From Adiantum capillus-veneris (taxonomy: Eukaryota; Streptophyta; Polypodiopsida; Polypodiales; Pteridaceae), in assembly GCA_014529385.2 (NCBI GenBank), contig CM043948.1, forward strand, positions 26,599,768 to 26,663,767: DNA of 64,000 nt, written 5' to 3'. Positions 12,047-24,110 of this stretch are shown piece by piece. The translations under genes and the position numbers were made by a program. How positions within the stretch are numbered: position 1 is the stretch's first letter; each line of letters begins with the position of its first letter. The notes under the pieces were generated by a model that worked only from the letters and a program-made list of their open reading frames with translations, ran no database searches and was not told where the DNA came from.

Positions 12047-15000
12047 ATGGTGGTAGTCTTACTATGGTTGATGCTGGTGGTTCCCCATTTGCAAGCCATC
12101 ACTCAAGAGCGGACCATAACAGCATTGATGGAGTTCAAATGGCAAATAGAAGGCGGGAAGAACCTGCTGGAAAGCTGGGGAGTGAACAACTCTGCACATT
12201 ACTGCGAGTGGGAGGGGGTGTCGTGCGATCACAGGGGGCAAGGCCGCGTGGTGGGCATCTCTCTCTCTGGCTTCGGCTTGCAGGGTACCATCTCCTCTTC
12301 TCTGTCAAACCTCACTTATCTGAGCTTCCTCGACCTCTCCCAGAATGCCATCTCTGGGCCCATCCCTCCCTTCCCGCATCGCCTACAATTCCTCTACCTC
12401 TCCCAAAATAATCTCTCTGGGCCCATCCCTCCCTTCCTGCATCGCCTACAATTCCTCTACCTCTCCCAAAATAATCTCTCTGGAGCTATCCCTTCTGCGC
12501 TTGCCAATTGCAGTCAGCTCCAAGTCCTTGACCTTTCCCAGAACAACCTCCTCAGTAGCATCCCCCCCTCTCTTTCCTCTCTTGTACAACTGCAACAACT
12601 TGACCTCTTCCACAACCGCCTCTTTGGAGCCATTCCTTCTCAGCTTGCCAATTGCACTCAGCTCCAAGACCTTAGCCTCTCCCACAACACTCTCTCGAAA
12701 AGCATCCCTGCTGCGCTCGGAAACCTACCAGAGCTCAAATACCTTGCTCTCTACTCCAACAACTTGATAGGCTCCATTCCTGCTGAGCTGGGCAACTGCT
12801 CCAGCTTATTTTCACTGGACTTGTCAATAAATAATCTTACAGGTGATATACCTCATCAGATAAGTAACATACCTTTTGCACGCCCGGCAAATGCTCCATC
12901 CGAGGACAATGCCTTGTTGAATCTACGTGACAATTCGCTCAGTGGGCTTCTGCCCTCTGCGCTTGGTAACTGCTCCGGACTGCAACTCTTGTATCTTAAT
13001 GGCAACAAGCTGCAAGGGTCCATCCCCAAAGAACTCTCCGACTTAACCAATCTAGAGCAACTGTACTTGACAAAGAACTACCTGAGTGGTGGTGTGCCCC
13101 CTTCCCTGGGAAAACTAGTCTTCCTGCAAGAGTTGTTCCTCAATTACAACAACCTCACTGGAAACATACCTGAGAGCTTCTCAAACCTTACTGCTCTCTC
13201 CACACTAGACTTGGGTTATAACGCCTTCACTGGTAGCATTCCATGGGGTCTCGGATTCCTCGCAGATCTCAAGGTTCTTTCTATGATTTTTAACAACCTC
13301 TCTGGCACAATACCTCTATCTCTTGCCAATTGCACTAAATTGCTCTCCCTTGAGCTCAATGTTAACCAGCTTAATGGTCCATTGCCTTCATTTATTGCAC
13401 GGTTTCCCAATTTATATCTGCTTAACCTATCTGTGAATCACTTAACTGGGCATTTGCCAGAGACATTTTCCAATGCCACTGCAATCTTCACAATGTACAT
13501 GGCACACAATAAAATCTCTGGATCAATACCCGGTGTGTTTGGGAGACTGATTAACCTCCAACACCTCAGCTCAATGGGCCTATCCCTGCCGAACTTGGCG
13601 ATTGTGTCGCTTTGTCAGAACTGGACCTTGAAGAGAACAGGCTGCATGGCCCACTTCCACCACAGCTTGGTAAGCTTTCCTTTCTGCTGTACCTCCATTT
13701 GCAGCAAAATGAATTACAGGGAAGCATTTGTCACATAACAACTTCTCAGGCCTCATCCCGCTATCCTTGTTTACCCTTTCTTCCTTATATTCTAGCCATA
13801 ACTTCTCATAACTTACTGAATGGAGCCATCCCCAATGAATTTGGCAATTTGCAACATATTCAAGTTCTTGATTTTTCATCCAACAAGCTCTCTGGTACGA
13901 TTCCACCTACACTTGTAAAATGTGTTGGAACTCACGACATTGAATTTCTCACACAACAAACTACAAGGGCAAATACCAAAGGAGTTGGGCGAGCTCATGA
14001 GCCTTGTGTCACTTGATCTCTCCACAAACCTCTTGACAGGGCAGATACCTGCTAATCTCTTGCAACTCAACGTTACTGCTAGCTCATTTGCTGACAATGC
14101 CGGGCTTTGTGGCCCACCACTCGTTGCTCTATGCCCGGAGCCAACTCGAAAGAAGGTTCCAAGGTCAACCATTTTCTTCCTCGCTTGTGGCATAGTGGGT
14201 GCCCTGATTATTGCATGTGGCCTTTTTCTATGGTACAGGAGGCATCGGTCACTAGCGCACAAGAAGCGTAGACTCCACCAAGGTATCTACTTTGAAATTG
14301 GGTTCCCTAGCTCAATAGCATGGTCATTCTACGAGATTCTAATGCTCTGATGCTTATGGTTAGATTCAAGTAAGACCGCATCTTCATTGAGAGTCACAGC
14401 TGAGGAGCTTGAATGTTGCCACAGGGGTATTTTCTGATATAAACCTGATAGGGAGTGGTGGAACCAGCAAAGTTTACAAGGCTACTCTCAAGGAGGGGCT
14501 AGTGGTGGCTGTGAAGAAACTCAACTAGGAGGATAACCTTGACAAAGCTGACTACTTCTTCCATAAAGAATGCAACACACTTGACAAGATAAGACACAGA
14601 AATCTTGTGCGTATATTGAGCACCTGTTGCAACCTCGACATTAAAGCTTTAGTGCTGGAGTACATGCCCAACGGAAGCCTTGAAAAGCTGCTCTTTGAAA
14701 ATGACAGATACCAACTGAAGTGGAGGAGGCTAATGGACATAGCATTAGATGTGTCACAAGCATTGGTGTATTTGCACCGTGAGTGTGACCCATCCATAAT
14801 CCACTGCGATTTGAAACCAAGCAACATCTTGCTCGACGAGGTGTATACAGCACATGTCTCCAATTTTGGTATAGCACAGATCCTGAGCCCCGGCAACAAT
14901 TCCTATAAAGCATCCTACTTCAGAGGATCTGTTGGCTACATTGCTCCAGATCTTAATCTCTCTCTCCACAATTTATCAGCAAGTTTCATCGGCTCATTGA

Positions 15001-15770
15001 ATGTCTTGGCTGCTTTAAATGCATGCACATATACCTGGCACTGTGTTCAGGGTCCATAATGTAGCTCTCTGGTATTTCGGATTTCATTCACTCTTCTTCC
15101 AAAACTCCCATTAAATGACTGGATGTTCCTCAATGATCTGTGCATGCCATCTTCAGGCAAGTTTCAAAATCTGCATTAAGGAACCACATCCATCATGCGC
15201 ACATGGTCGCACCAGGTGTGGCACGTCATTCCTGGTCTAGCACCATAGGAATGGCCTTAATCATCCTCAAGTAATGCACTTTGCTTAAAATGTGAAAGGG
15301 CGAAACATTAATATACCGCATCATGTCCTGTTGCAGAATGCGCAGAACTGGCTCACAATTCAGTGAAGGGCAACATTTACAGCTATGGTGTGGTGCTACT
15401 GTGACAGGGAGGCAGCCAACGAGTGAGGTGTTCTACGAGCAAGGCATAGAGGTGAAACGCTTGTGGCCGGACAAATACCTGGTTGCCCTGAACCCCACCT
15501 TGCGCCTGGGCGTGGAGGCCGGCAACAAGCAAAAAGAGGCGTTTGACTCGATGGAGCTGGCACTTTCCTGCACTGCTCAGGCTCCCAAACAACGCCCCAC
15601 CTCCAAAGAGATAGTTCGAACTCTGCTACACATCAAATCCCCCCACCACCGTTCTGCTCAGCTTCCCATACTTATTAGAGAAATGAGTGGGCACACGCGC
15701 AGCTTTCGTTCGGCAGGGCATAGAGTTGGGGTGATCATTGTTACACAGACGACGAACCCTCTTAACATAG
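12047..15770 (+). pseudogene. Tandem copy of the LRR receptor kinase, multiply disrupted
   Basis: The copy opens like copy 1 and stays open to about 13560, with 207 bp more (12417-12646 region, about three extra LRRs). It then breaks: a 16-bp deletion near 13568 shifts the frame, a second deletion of about 43 bp lies near 13728, a one-base gain near 13925 shifts again, and one extra base lies near 14412. TAG at 14526-14528 replaces a Trp codon; DFG has become NFG (14862-14864), removing the metal-binding Asp; the donor of intron 2 has changed from GT to AT (14950-14951); a 7-bp deletion near 15402 and a 12-bp loss near 15452 disrupt the last exon. It cannot make a working kinase; a truncated secreted LRR protein from the open first 1.5 kb (to 13738) is conceivable. 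Confidence 0.9.
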
Positions 15771-16219
15771 AGTTTAAACCCATGAGCCAAACCACACTAA
15801 CACATCTTAGCATCCAATGTTACCTCTGAATGTGGATAAATGAAAGTGGACCCATAAGCGACCAAGTGAAAGTAAATATGTCATTCTGGCACACAAAGAA
15901 AGAGGAGAGAATAGTAGAGAGTGAAATAGAGTGCACAAAAGACCCCGAGACAACTTTCAATGTCTCAACTAAAATGAAACGCTCATTAACCATGCGTTCA
16001 TGCTATACATCTATCATATTTCTTTATGAAGATTAAAAAAATAACGAGCAATATGATGTGCCACCAATACTCGTGCGTGCAACAAAATTTAGCAAGAAAT
16101 AGTGCCATTTTTTTCGCTCGATAGCATCATTTTGTCCGCTCAATAGCGCGCGCGCACACACACGTACACACACACATAGACCTTATACAAGGCCGAGGCT
16201 TACTCCACTACAACGTCAC

Positions 16220-16220
<1 letters not shown>

Positions 16221-16306
<86 letters not shown>
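16221..16306. repeat. Compound microsatellite (TG)n(AG)n
   Basis: About 27 TG units pass directly into about 16 AG units, followed by a shorter interrupted AG tract at 16367-16380. Confidence 0.95.
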
Positions 16307-16312
<6 letters not shown>

Positions 16313-16622
16313 GGGGACCACTCCCATGTGACAACATTGTTGTATGTGTGTGTTTGAAAGGGAGAGAGAGAGAGAGAGAGTTGAGAGACTACATTGCATG
16401 CGTGTGTGCTATGGATGAAGGGGTTACCTGCTCCATTGGTTGGCAATGCCTAACGTTTCCAAGACACAATTCGTTCTCTTTAAGAGAAATCTGAGATTTT
16501 TTCCCCCTCACTTGTGGCTTTGAGCTCATGCCTCATGGCCTATGATCAATCTTTAAATGTGTCCAATTTTTTTAAGTTTATCAACTTTGATTCTCTCACT
16601 GACCAGAACCTCATTGCACCTG

Positions 16623-16624
<2 letters not shown>

Positions 16625-16672
<48 letters not shown>
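16625..16672. repeat. (TG)n microsatellite
   Basis: An uninterrupted run of about 24 TG units. Confidence 0.95.
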
Positions 16673-16675
<3 letters not shown>

Positions 16676-16967
16676 CAGGTGTTGAAGTAAATTTGCATCA
16701 TAATTATCAAATGGTATCACGGGGAAAATAGAACACCCATGAGAAAACCCCATTCATCATTTCCAACATTAAACAACAATTTACTGTATGTAAAAAAAAT
16801 AAACATGTATACCGATCAGTATGCTGCAGAAAACATATATGTGTTAAAGAAAACCTTCCTATCATGCAAAGTACTCAATGGTACACCATTTCTAAACTGA
16901 GACCACATTTTTTTGGCCAGTGACTAAACAATCAACTCCATAGCACCACGGTAAGCAAACAGACAGA

Positions 16968-16970
<3 letters not shown>

Positions 16971-17044
<74 letters not shown>
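16971..17044. repeat. (CT)n microsatellite
   Basis: An uninterrupted run of about 37 CT units, a polypurine/polypyrimidine tract. Confidence 0.95.
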
Positions 17045-17049
<5 letters not shown>

Positions 17050-17805
17050 TTTCAAAAACACACACAAAACACAAAATCAAGGCTAAGTGAGGGGCCAAAG
17101 CAACTCTCACCTCCTTATAAAAAAAGTTACGTAGGTGGAGGTGTTAATGAATGCAACGTATGGAAGATCCCCACTTGATTTGCTCATTCAGCTCAGCTTG
17201 ACACCCAAGGCTTAAGAAAACGAGAGGCAGACGTCATGATCTTCACCTGTTAGAGGTTAAGTAAGGTGAGAGGGTGACTATCATAAGCAATAAGCATGCA
17301 GGTGGTTTTACGGAGAAGGTGAAAGAGAGAGAGTCATTAGCAGCAGAATACTGAGCATGAACAGGCATTATGCATACGCCACTACAGACAGGTCATAAAG
17401 CCCTCCACATTTTGAGAGTTAATAAGTGGCCCAACGGGCACCTTGCAAGTGGTAGAGTCCCATGTAATCGGAAGTAGTCCCACAAGGCAGTAATCCCACA
17501 CGGGGTTTTAAACTCCCATTTAGAAGGGGAAGAGAAGGGAGGGCGGGGGGGGGGGGGTAATCCAAGCTATGTAGCCTAGTGTCAAAAATGTCAAAGACAT
17601 CCAATCAAGGGGGGGAAAACAGAGGCAACCAAGTGTAAAGCCAAAAAACTAGCCACCCAGGTGACAAAAACCCCCCTTTAAATAAATAAAAAAATGGACA
17701 GTGTACTCGAGAGTGCCCTAGGTGCAGAGAAACTAGAAGCAGATCAGGGACGGTTTTTTAAGGGGAAAGGGGGGCATGGTTTAAAAAGCATGTAGCAATA
17801 CCTCT

Positions 17806-17806
<1 letters not shown>

Positions 17807-17891
<85 letters not shown>
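17807..17891. repeat. Compound microsatellite (TG)n(AG)n
   Basis: About 12 TG units join about 30 AG units, same order as the tracts at 16221 and 18376. Confidence 0.95.
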
Positions 17892-17894
<3 letters not shown>

Positions 17895-18374
17895 ATGGCT
17901 TCAACTTCATTACTCCCTTGGGCTACACCAAATTCCAATTATATGGCTTCTTGTTGCATGCATTTGCTATGATGAAGCTAGTTTTGCATGGGCAATGCTC
18001 TAGATGACCTACCCATGATGAAAGCCGACCCAGCTATTTCTAGACTGCTCATGTGCAGTGTCTTCAAGGTGATGAACACCCAACGATGGCAACATCATTA
18101 CACAGTGGTGTCAGCTATTGTAAGCATGACGGACGAGATGTGGGGAGAGACGCAGAAGGCCAGCATGCCAAGCAGATAGCAAGAGATGATGGTAAAGAAG
18201 ATGAAAGAGTATGTGGCAGCATGGGCACCGACAAGAGATTCTTTCCAACCCCATTCCGTGGGTGAATTGAGGCAACCCCGTTTGCTGCTCCTGCACCTAC
18301 AGTCCCGACCGCATTAAGCTTGGTATTTTACTCCCAGCTCATGCGCTTCAAGAGAGCTACCGCAATTGCGGATT

Positions 18375-18375
<1 letters not shown>

Positions 18376-18467
<92 letters not shown>
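18376..18467. repeat. Compound microsatellite (TG)n(AG)n
   Basis: About 30 TG units join about 16 AG units. Confidence 0.95.
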
Positions 18468-18469
<2 letters not shown>

Positions 18470-18568
18470 CCACTAACGCATGGTATACCCAAGGGGGGAG
18501 AGAGAGAGGTCTCACCTGCAGTAGCGCTACGCGTACACAACAAGAGAGAGCAAGGGAAACTGCATGCC

Positions 18569-18570
<2 letters not shown>

Positions 18571-18600
<30 letters not shown>

Positions 18601-18613
18601 GGGGGGGGGGGGG
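18571..18613. repeat. (AG)n followed by a run of 24 G
   Basis: Ten AG units run into an unbroken G tract at 18590-18613. Such a tract can form G-quadruplexes and is also a common place for sequencing or assembly error. Confidence 0.85.
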
Positions 18614-20520
18614 CAACACATCGACCTCTCATCCATTACCATCAATCATTTGGTGGTGGTGTAGGCTATTGACTCTGGCATTTCAAAATCATGCAGTAGT
18701 ATTGGGTATGTCGATGTTGAATCTCAATGAAGCAATGGTGAGGACTACTTGGTATGCGAATCAAGTGTCCATAATGTCACTGCCAACTCTTATTACTTGA
18801 TCATTACTTGGGATAAGCAGACATTTTGGCTCACACCCACACTGTCTTAACTTGGATGGAAAGACGATGCATTCTAGCTGGCCTGAATTTTCACCACTAG
18901 ATTGGTTATTTGCACCTAGACGACGAAAAATCAAGACATGCACATCATCTTTTATCGCATTTTGTAGGCTTGTTGTAATGGAAATGGCCTATGAACTTTG
19001 AGAATAGCAAAATTAAGAGAATTAAGGTGAGCATTTTCATGAGACTGCTTTGAGACCATAGAGGGTGAACTTATTCAGCGGTAGCAACGTAACCATTATA
19101 CTTAATTAACTTGGCATGAACAATACTTTTGCAAGAGAGAGAATTAGAGAACATGACAACAGTTGAGGACCGGATTTATGTGGAGTCGGTCCCCCCTCCA
19201 ATAGGCTTTTGTATTATAGATTCTCCCATTAAGAGAGACTTGGTACAATACAATCTTTGTGTTCCTTGTGGCCTAAGTGATGCAATGAATATGGAAACCT
19301 TCATGCATCACGAGCATAACATAATCTTTGTAAAATCATTAACCATCCATGGCCTCAATCCCAAGGCCTCAAACACCTTCGAAGGTGGAGAGAGCTAGCG
19401 GAGAATGAGGATAGGGAAGAGGAAGAAGACGTAACATACGAGAAAGAGATAGTTCCTCGCTTATCATCACTCTTGTTGCATAGCATAGAATAATAATGAT
19501 GATGAAGAAGATGGCAAGCTTAAGCATTGGAGCATGTCTCTTGGTTGGATTTGCATTCCATAGCCAAGAGTGTTGGTGTAGGCCCTCAACTTCTCAACAA
19601 GCTTGTAGAAGGAGATGGAGCTCTTGCACTTTGCCAAGCAAGAATGAGCATCTGAGTGCGTGTGAGAGAGAGTATACCCCCCAAACACACCCCCACCTTC
19701 TTTGGTTGACCCCTCATTGTAGCTAAAGCATGCATTTGATTGGACCCCTGCACCCCTAGCCAATCACATGCATATCAAAGCAACCATGGTAGCATTTGGA
19801 CAAGTGTCCTCCTTTCCCCTTTGAGAGAGAGGGCTTGGAAAATTCTATAAAAAATTAATTAAATAACTAAATGCTCATTGGAACCCTCTTTAGCCTAGCC
19901 AATAGGATCCATGCATCCCATGTGGCTAAGCATAGGGAGAGCTTGGCATGTGTCTTTGTGCCCCTTGAGGAAGGGATGTCCTTTGGGTGGGGGGTTGGTC
20001 AAATTATTATCTAGATTTGGGGCTCGCTCCCTCCTTTGTAGGGCACTTTTTGACTCAAGCTCCTCATGCAACTTACACCCCCTCCCCCCCCCCCCCAAGC
20101 ATGGGAAGCTTCTCGAGCACCTTAGTTAGCAAGCACAAGCTTAGCAAGAGTATGGGCTCTCTCTCACTCATGTCCCTAGCTTCAAGGGCTCTCCCCCTCC
20201 TTGTAGGGATTGATTTGACTTTTCAAGCTCATGCCTAGCTTAAGCATGCACCTTATCTATCAAGAATCTCAAGCATTTTAATCATCAAACACCTCAAGCA
20301 TAGGCCTAGCTTAACCTAAGGTCTAAGGACTTTTACACTAACCATTGGAGGTCTTTAATGAATTTAACCCTGAGGTCTTTCAAGCTCCATTCTAGCATTG
20401 CTCTTTGACAGACCGTCTCTCATTTGGACCCTTTGACTATGGCCTTGTGTTGAGATAGATCCATAAGCACATGTCTATATTCTAGCCCTTGTTCCCATTT
20501 ATTCTCCCACATATAATGAT

Positions 20521-20604
20521 CACACATTTCATGCTGGATGTTAAACTGATCAACTACTCTCAATTCTTAAAGACTCTAGGAAGCGGCAGGGAAAGAAAAG
20601 TACG

Positions 20605-20635
<31 letters not shown>

Positions 20636-20808
20636 TTATCCTCCTCGAAGATCAAATATGACCTAAGGGAATAGATAAAACATGTCATATGTTGTATGCC
20701 AAATATGATCCATGTGACCAAATGAAACACGTTTCATGTTGGATGTTAAACTGATCAACTACTCTCAATTCTTCAAGACTCTAGGAAGCCACAAGGAAAG
20801 AAAAGTAC
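20521..20808. repeat. Diverged direct duplication
   Basis: About 80 bp at 20521-20602 recur at 20729-20808; both contain GGATGTTAAACTGATCAACT and CTCTCAATTCTT followed by GACTCTAGGAAG. The copies differ by several substitutions. Confidence 0.8.
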
Positions 20809-20976
20809 ACAAGGGGCAGTTTGTGCTATAAACGAGAGGAAAGTAAGCTCAAATGCAATCAAAAGCTAAGCACTTAAGTATTTTTTGGTGATTAGACTCT
20901 AAAACTTGCAGCGGCAAAGTGTGCATACACAAAGAGACTTTTCTCATGTGCCTTAATGACCCATCTAACAACAAGA

Positions 20977-21124
20977 TGAGTGGGAGCTAATCTAGGCCAT
21001 TGCTTTGGTGCCGATTGCTATAAGGCCAGGATAGGCTCATGCATGCATGGTGAGTGGGAGCTAATCTAGGTCATTGCTTTGGTGCCGATTGCTATAAGGC
21101 CAGGATAGGCTCATGCATGCATGG
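20977..21124. repeat. 74-bp tandem duplication
   Basis: Units 20977-21050 and 21051-21124 begin TGAGTGGGAGCTAATCTAGG and differ at about one base, so the duplication is recent. Confidence 0.9.
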
Positions 21125-21171
21125 TTGAGGACGATCCCCTTTATCAGAGAAGAAAATTATCTTTGTAATTG

Positions 21172-21173
<2 letters not shown>

Positions 21174-21225
<52 letters not shown>
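21174..21225. repeat. (GA)n microsatellite at edge of the left LTR
   Basis: About 25 GA units directly precede the LTR-derived AGTAGGACCGGGC. The corresponding bases of the right LTR (TGTCGTGCCAAGG) are missing here, so the tract has replaced or overrun the start of the left LTR. Confidence 0.9.
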
Positions 21226-21229
<4 letters not shown>

Positions 21230-21645
21230 TAGGACCGGGCAAGGTTAAGGGCCAATACGGACATGTGAAAGCATGTTAACGTGTTGCGCTTTTTTGTGCT
21301 AGTTAGCATTTTCAAGTCAGCACATCTTAAAAAAGTTTGGCGTCCAGTAAAATTTTTACAAATAATATTTAAAAAAATCGAAGGTTGTATATTTGGATTC
21401 CTTGTTTCAAGAGCTTTCTATCAATACATCATACGTCATAGATCTTGGAGATGTAGCTCATGTTATTGTACTAGTTAGCATATGTCAAAATTATGCTAGT
21501 TAGCATTGTCCGGGACATGAAAAAGTGTGACACGTTAACATGCTTTCACGCACAGACAAGGGAGTCTCTATGATTAGTAGGCCAAGGGCCTATATAAAGC
21601 ATGGCTAGGTGGAGATTAGCATGTTCTAGTCCCCTCTACCTTTTA
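21226..21645 (+). repeat. Left LTR of the gypsy remnant, interrupted by a MITE-like insert
   Basis: 21226-21264 and 21550-21645 align with 31138-31176 and on to 31268 of the right LTR. The block between is a separate insertion with inverted-repeat ends. A TATA-like CCTATATAAAG lies at about 21590. Confidence 0.75.
21265..21549. mobile_element. MITE-like insertion, 285 bp, perfect 20-bp terminal inverted repeats
   Basis: GTGAAAGCATGTTAACGTGT (21265-21284) and its exact reverse complement (21530-21549) flank 245 bp with no coding capacity. The insert lies within the left LTR and is absent from the right LTR. No clear target duplication is visible, so the superfamily cannot be assigned. An internal GCTAGTTAGCAT motif occurs more than once. 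Confidence 0.75.
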
Positions 21646-21646
21646 T

Positions 21647-21658
21647 TGGTATCAGAGC
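21647..21658 (+). other. Primer-binding site, initiator tRNA-Met type
   Basis: TGGTATCAGAGC is the complement of the 3' end of plant initiator tRNA-Met, used by many plant LTR elements to start minus-strand synthesis. It lies 1-2 nt after the left LTR. Confidence 0.8.
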
Positions 21659-23885
21659 TCAGGGGAAGGGAGAAGCTATGGAGGAGGGAAGGAGAAGGGT
21701 ACAAGGTCAACCCGCCATCACCATGCGAAGAATGGAGCTTGTTTTCACATTTGGGTGCCCTAAGGGTGCTCTAAGGCTACCCTAGGGGCCTTTCCCACAG
21801 AAGGAGTAAACTCGTAATGGCACACCCCTCCTCATTTGCCCTCCTCTCGCAAGGCGAGGCGATGAGTTGGCGCCAAGGGACATTACATGCAGTTGGCAAG
21901 GCGAGATGAAGCGAATTCTTGCACACTCTGAAAATTACAAAGACATTTGTGAATTTGCAAAAAAAATCTCAGGTGGTGGATCATCGGCTTCTTTAGGTAA
22001 AGCCAGGGCAAAGAATCTTGGCCAAGACGATGGTCATGGACTTGAATTTAGCAAGTCCGAGGAGTGGATTTTCTAGAGTTGGAGAAACTTTGACAGAGTT
22101 GGGGCAAGTATCGAACCCCCGCAAGATTTATGCAATGCATGGAAGGGGTCCCTGAGAACCATTGACATGAAAAGGTTATTGATTTGTTACCTTCAACCCA
22201 ACTATAATAGATTGCAGCTGGGAAGCACACTTTTGGTTATCCACCATTGCTAACGATGTGAAGCCATGACCTTCAAGACAATCGCTTCATATTTGATGGA
22301 GTTTTTCGATATAGAAGTTTTTGATGGTCGTAAAAGCACTCTTCAAGACCATGGCTTATGGTGGAAGGGGAGCTTGTTCCAAGGGATGTTTGTCAAGGAC
22401 AAATGTCAAAGCGTGAGTATAGCCCAACAACAAGTGAAGACATGATTGTTTAGTAGTATGCAAGTACAGGCAATGCCTGTGGCGTAAACGGTAAACCTGT
22501 GACTTGTAGGGTCAAGGAACTTGGCAAGGCCAACCATTAACTATAATTGCAAGAAGCCGTCAAGAAATTTTTCCAGGGCATGGCTCCTAGGCGAGTTATT
22601 TGCCCATGATGTACTCAGACATGGATATGATCCACTCATTGCCGGCATGCGTGATCCAACGAGTTTTCTAAGACATCACGGGAGCAAGACTCCGTCTACA
22701 AAATCTTCAAGACTACAATAAGCAAGCCAAGCACGTACGAAGTACATCACTTGCAAGTATTTTTTAATTTTTCAATGCATTGTGCAATTCGACAAATTCA
22801 ATTATCTTTGAATGCTCGACAAGGTCGACTTTCTTTTGCTATGCCATTGTCAATTGGCAAGAGTATTTGTTAGCTATGAGCACCAGAACTCCATGAGTAC
22901 TTATGCAAAGGAAGGCTTCCCTTTCAGCATTTGGCATAGCAGTTTCCAAAGTTTCGAATATGCTAATAGCATACAAACTTAGGGAAACTTGCCAAGCTAT
23001 ATGCAGGTTTTTAAATCACACGAGGGCGTATATGATACATACGCTCTCTCATTCGAGCATCAAATATGGCTATGAGCCAGATTTAAGCGAGTTTTTGCTT
23101 CAAAAACTCAAGACAACTCGCCACACAGCAGGGCAACCAGGTTAGATAATTTCAAGTTTTCTTGTCTTTCTACATTTTAACTTTACGTTGGCGACGATTG
23201 TCTATTGTACAAAGCAAAGTGCTTTGACAACATTTATGAGACGCAAGGATTCAAACCCATGCCAAGATCTTGATGTTGACTTCAAATCAAGGGCATTGGA
23301 ACACAAGTTCAAGAATTTGGCAAAGTAAGGATATTTCACGTATGAAAACGACAAATTGTGATGTATCCATGCCCGATTGTGCAAGGCACTTCTGGTATCG
23401 GCTCAATCTGTCGGACCGTCAATGTCGCCAAGGACGATTGTGCAAGGCACTTCTGGTATCGACTCAATCCGTAGGGTTGTTAATGTCACCAAGGGCTTAC
23501 ACCTCTACGTGCATGGCATGTCAGTGAGATTGATATAATTCCATCTCATTATTATTTAAGTTTTCGCTATAGCACTAGCTACTCTGTCAAGGACGACCTC
23601 AGTTATGGATGTTTCAAGCATTTTTTAAAATGTTTCTTCACAGGCAAAGTTCCATACCTACGTCACTCTGGTGTAGTCATGACCACATGTACGCTAGGTG
23701 GGTCCATATGTAAATTATGGTATCTCTCTCTACAAGAGCGTTGTACACGAATACTGTTGTAATCTTATAGGATAAGCTATGACACAGTCATGGTCTGCAC
23801 TGGAGCATAGGCAAGGGGCATACACCACATTCAAATAAGGGGTTTTCCTCAGCTCAACATTCTCTCTCTCTCTCTCTCTCTCTCA
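21659..23885. other. Unreadable interior of the gypsy remnant, left of the LINE
   Basis: This should correspond to leader and gag of the remnant, but no gag motif can be seen and open frames are under 90 residues. I see no independent gene. Confidence 0.45.
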
Positions 23886-24110
23886 CAGCCGTTTTTTGAC
23901 CTAGTAGGCAGCAGTTCACTCTTTTGACCATAACTTGCTCATCCGAACTCCGATTTAGGTGATCTATAGCCTCAATCGAAGAGCACGAAGCCCTCTACGC
24001 ATTGATGTAAAGACAGAATTTTTCTGTGTAATGGAAGGCTTTGCTGTAACAGCATCTCAGAACTGAAAAAACTGTCAAAACTTTGCGTTTTTGTTGCCGA
24101 CTTGAAGGCA

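Larger units (their letters stand above)
15830..20520. other. Gene-free microsatellite-rich region
   Basis: No coding region can be supported. Long open frames here are translations of dinucleotide repeats. A TTCTATAAAAAATTAATTAAATAA stretch near 19840 and small open frames (for example 19129-19398) match nothing I recognise. The region also holds a run of 15 C at about 20083-20097 and a run of G near 17545. Confidence 0.6.

Noticed and set aside
16208-18672. Several open frames of 60-114 codons on both strands
   Set aside because: They are translations of dinucleotide and G-run repeats (alternating CV, RE, LS, HT) without independent coding features.
19129-19398. 89-codon open frame
   Set aside because: No recognisable domain, no nearby promoter or splice signals; length is within chance for this region.
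19496-19726. Short ORF with hydrophobic start resembling a secreted peptide
   Set aside because: Starts in a GATGATGATGAAGAAG repeat, ends without Cys pattern, and has no supporting context.
22455-22530. tRNA-like sequence (GGCGTAAACGGTAAACC resembling an A box)
   Set aside because: No complete cloverleaf, anticodon arm or B box could be built.
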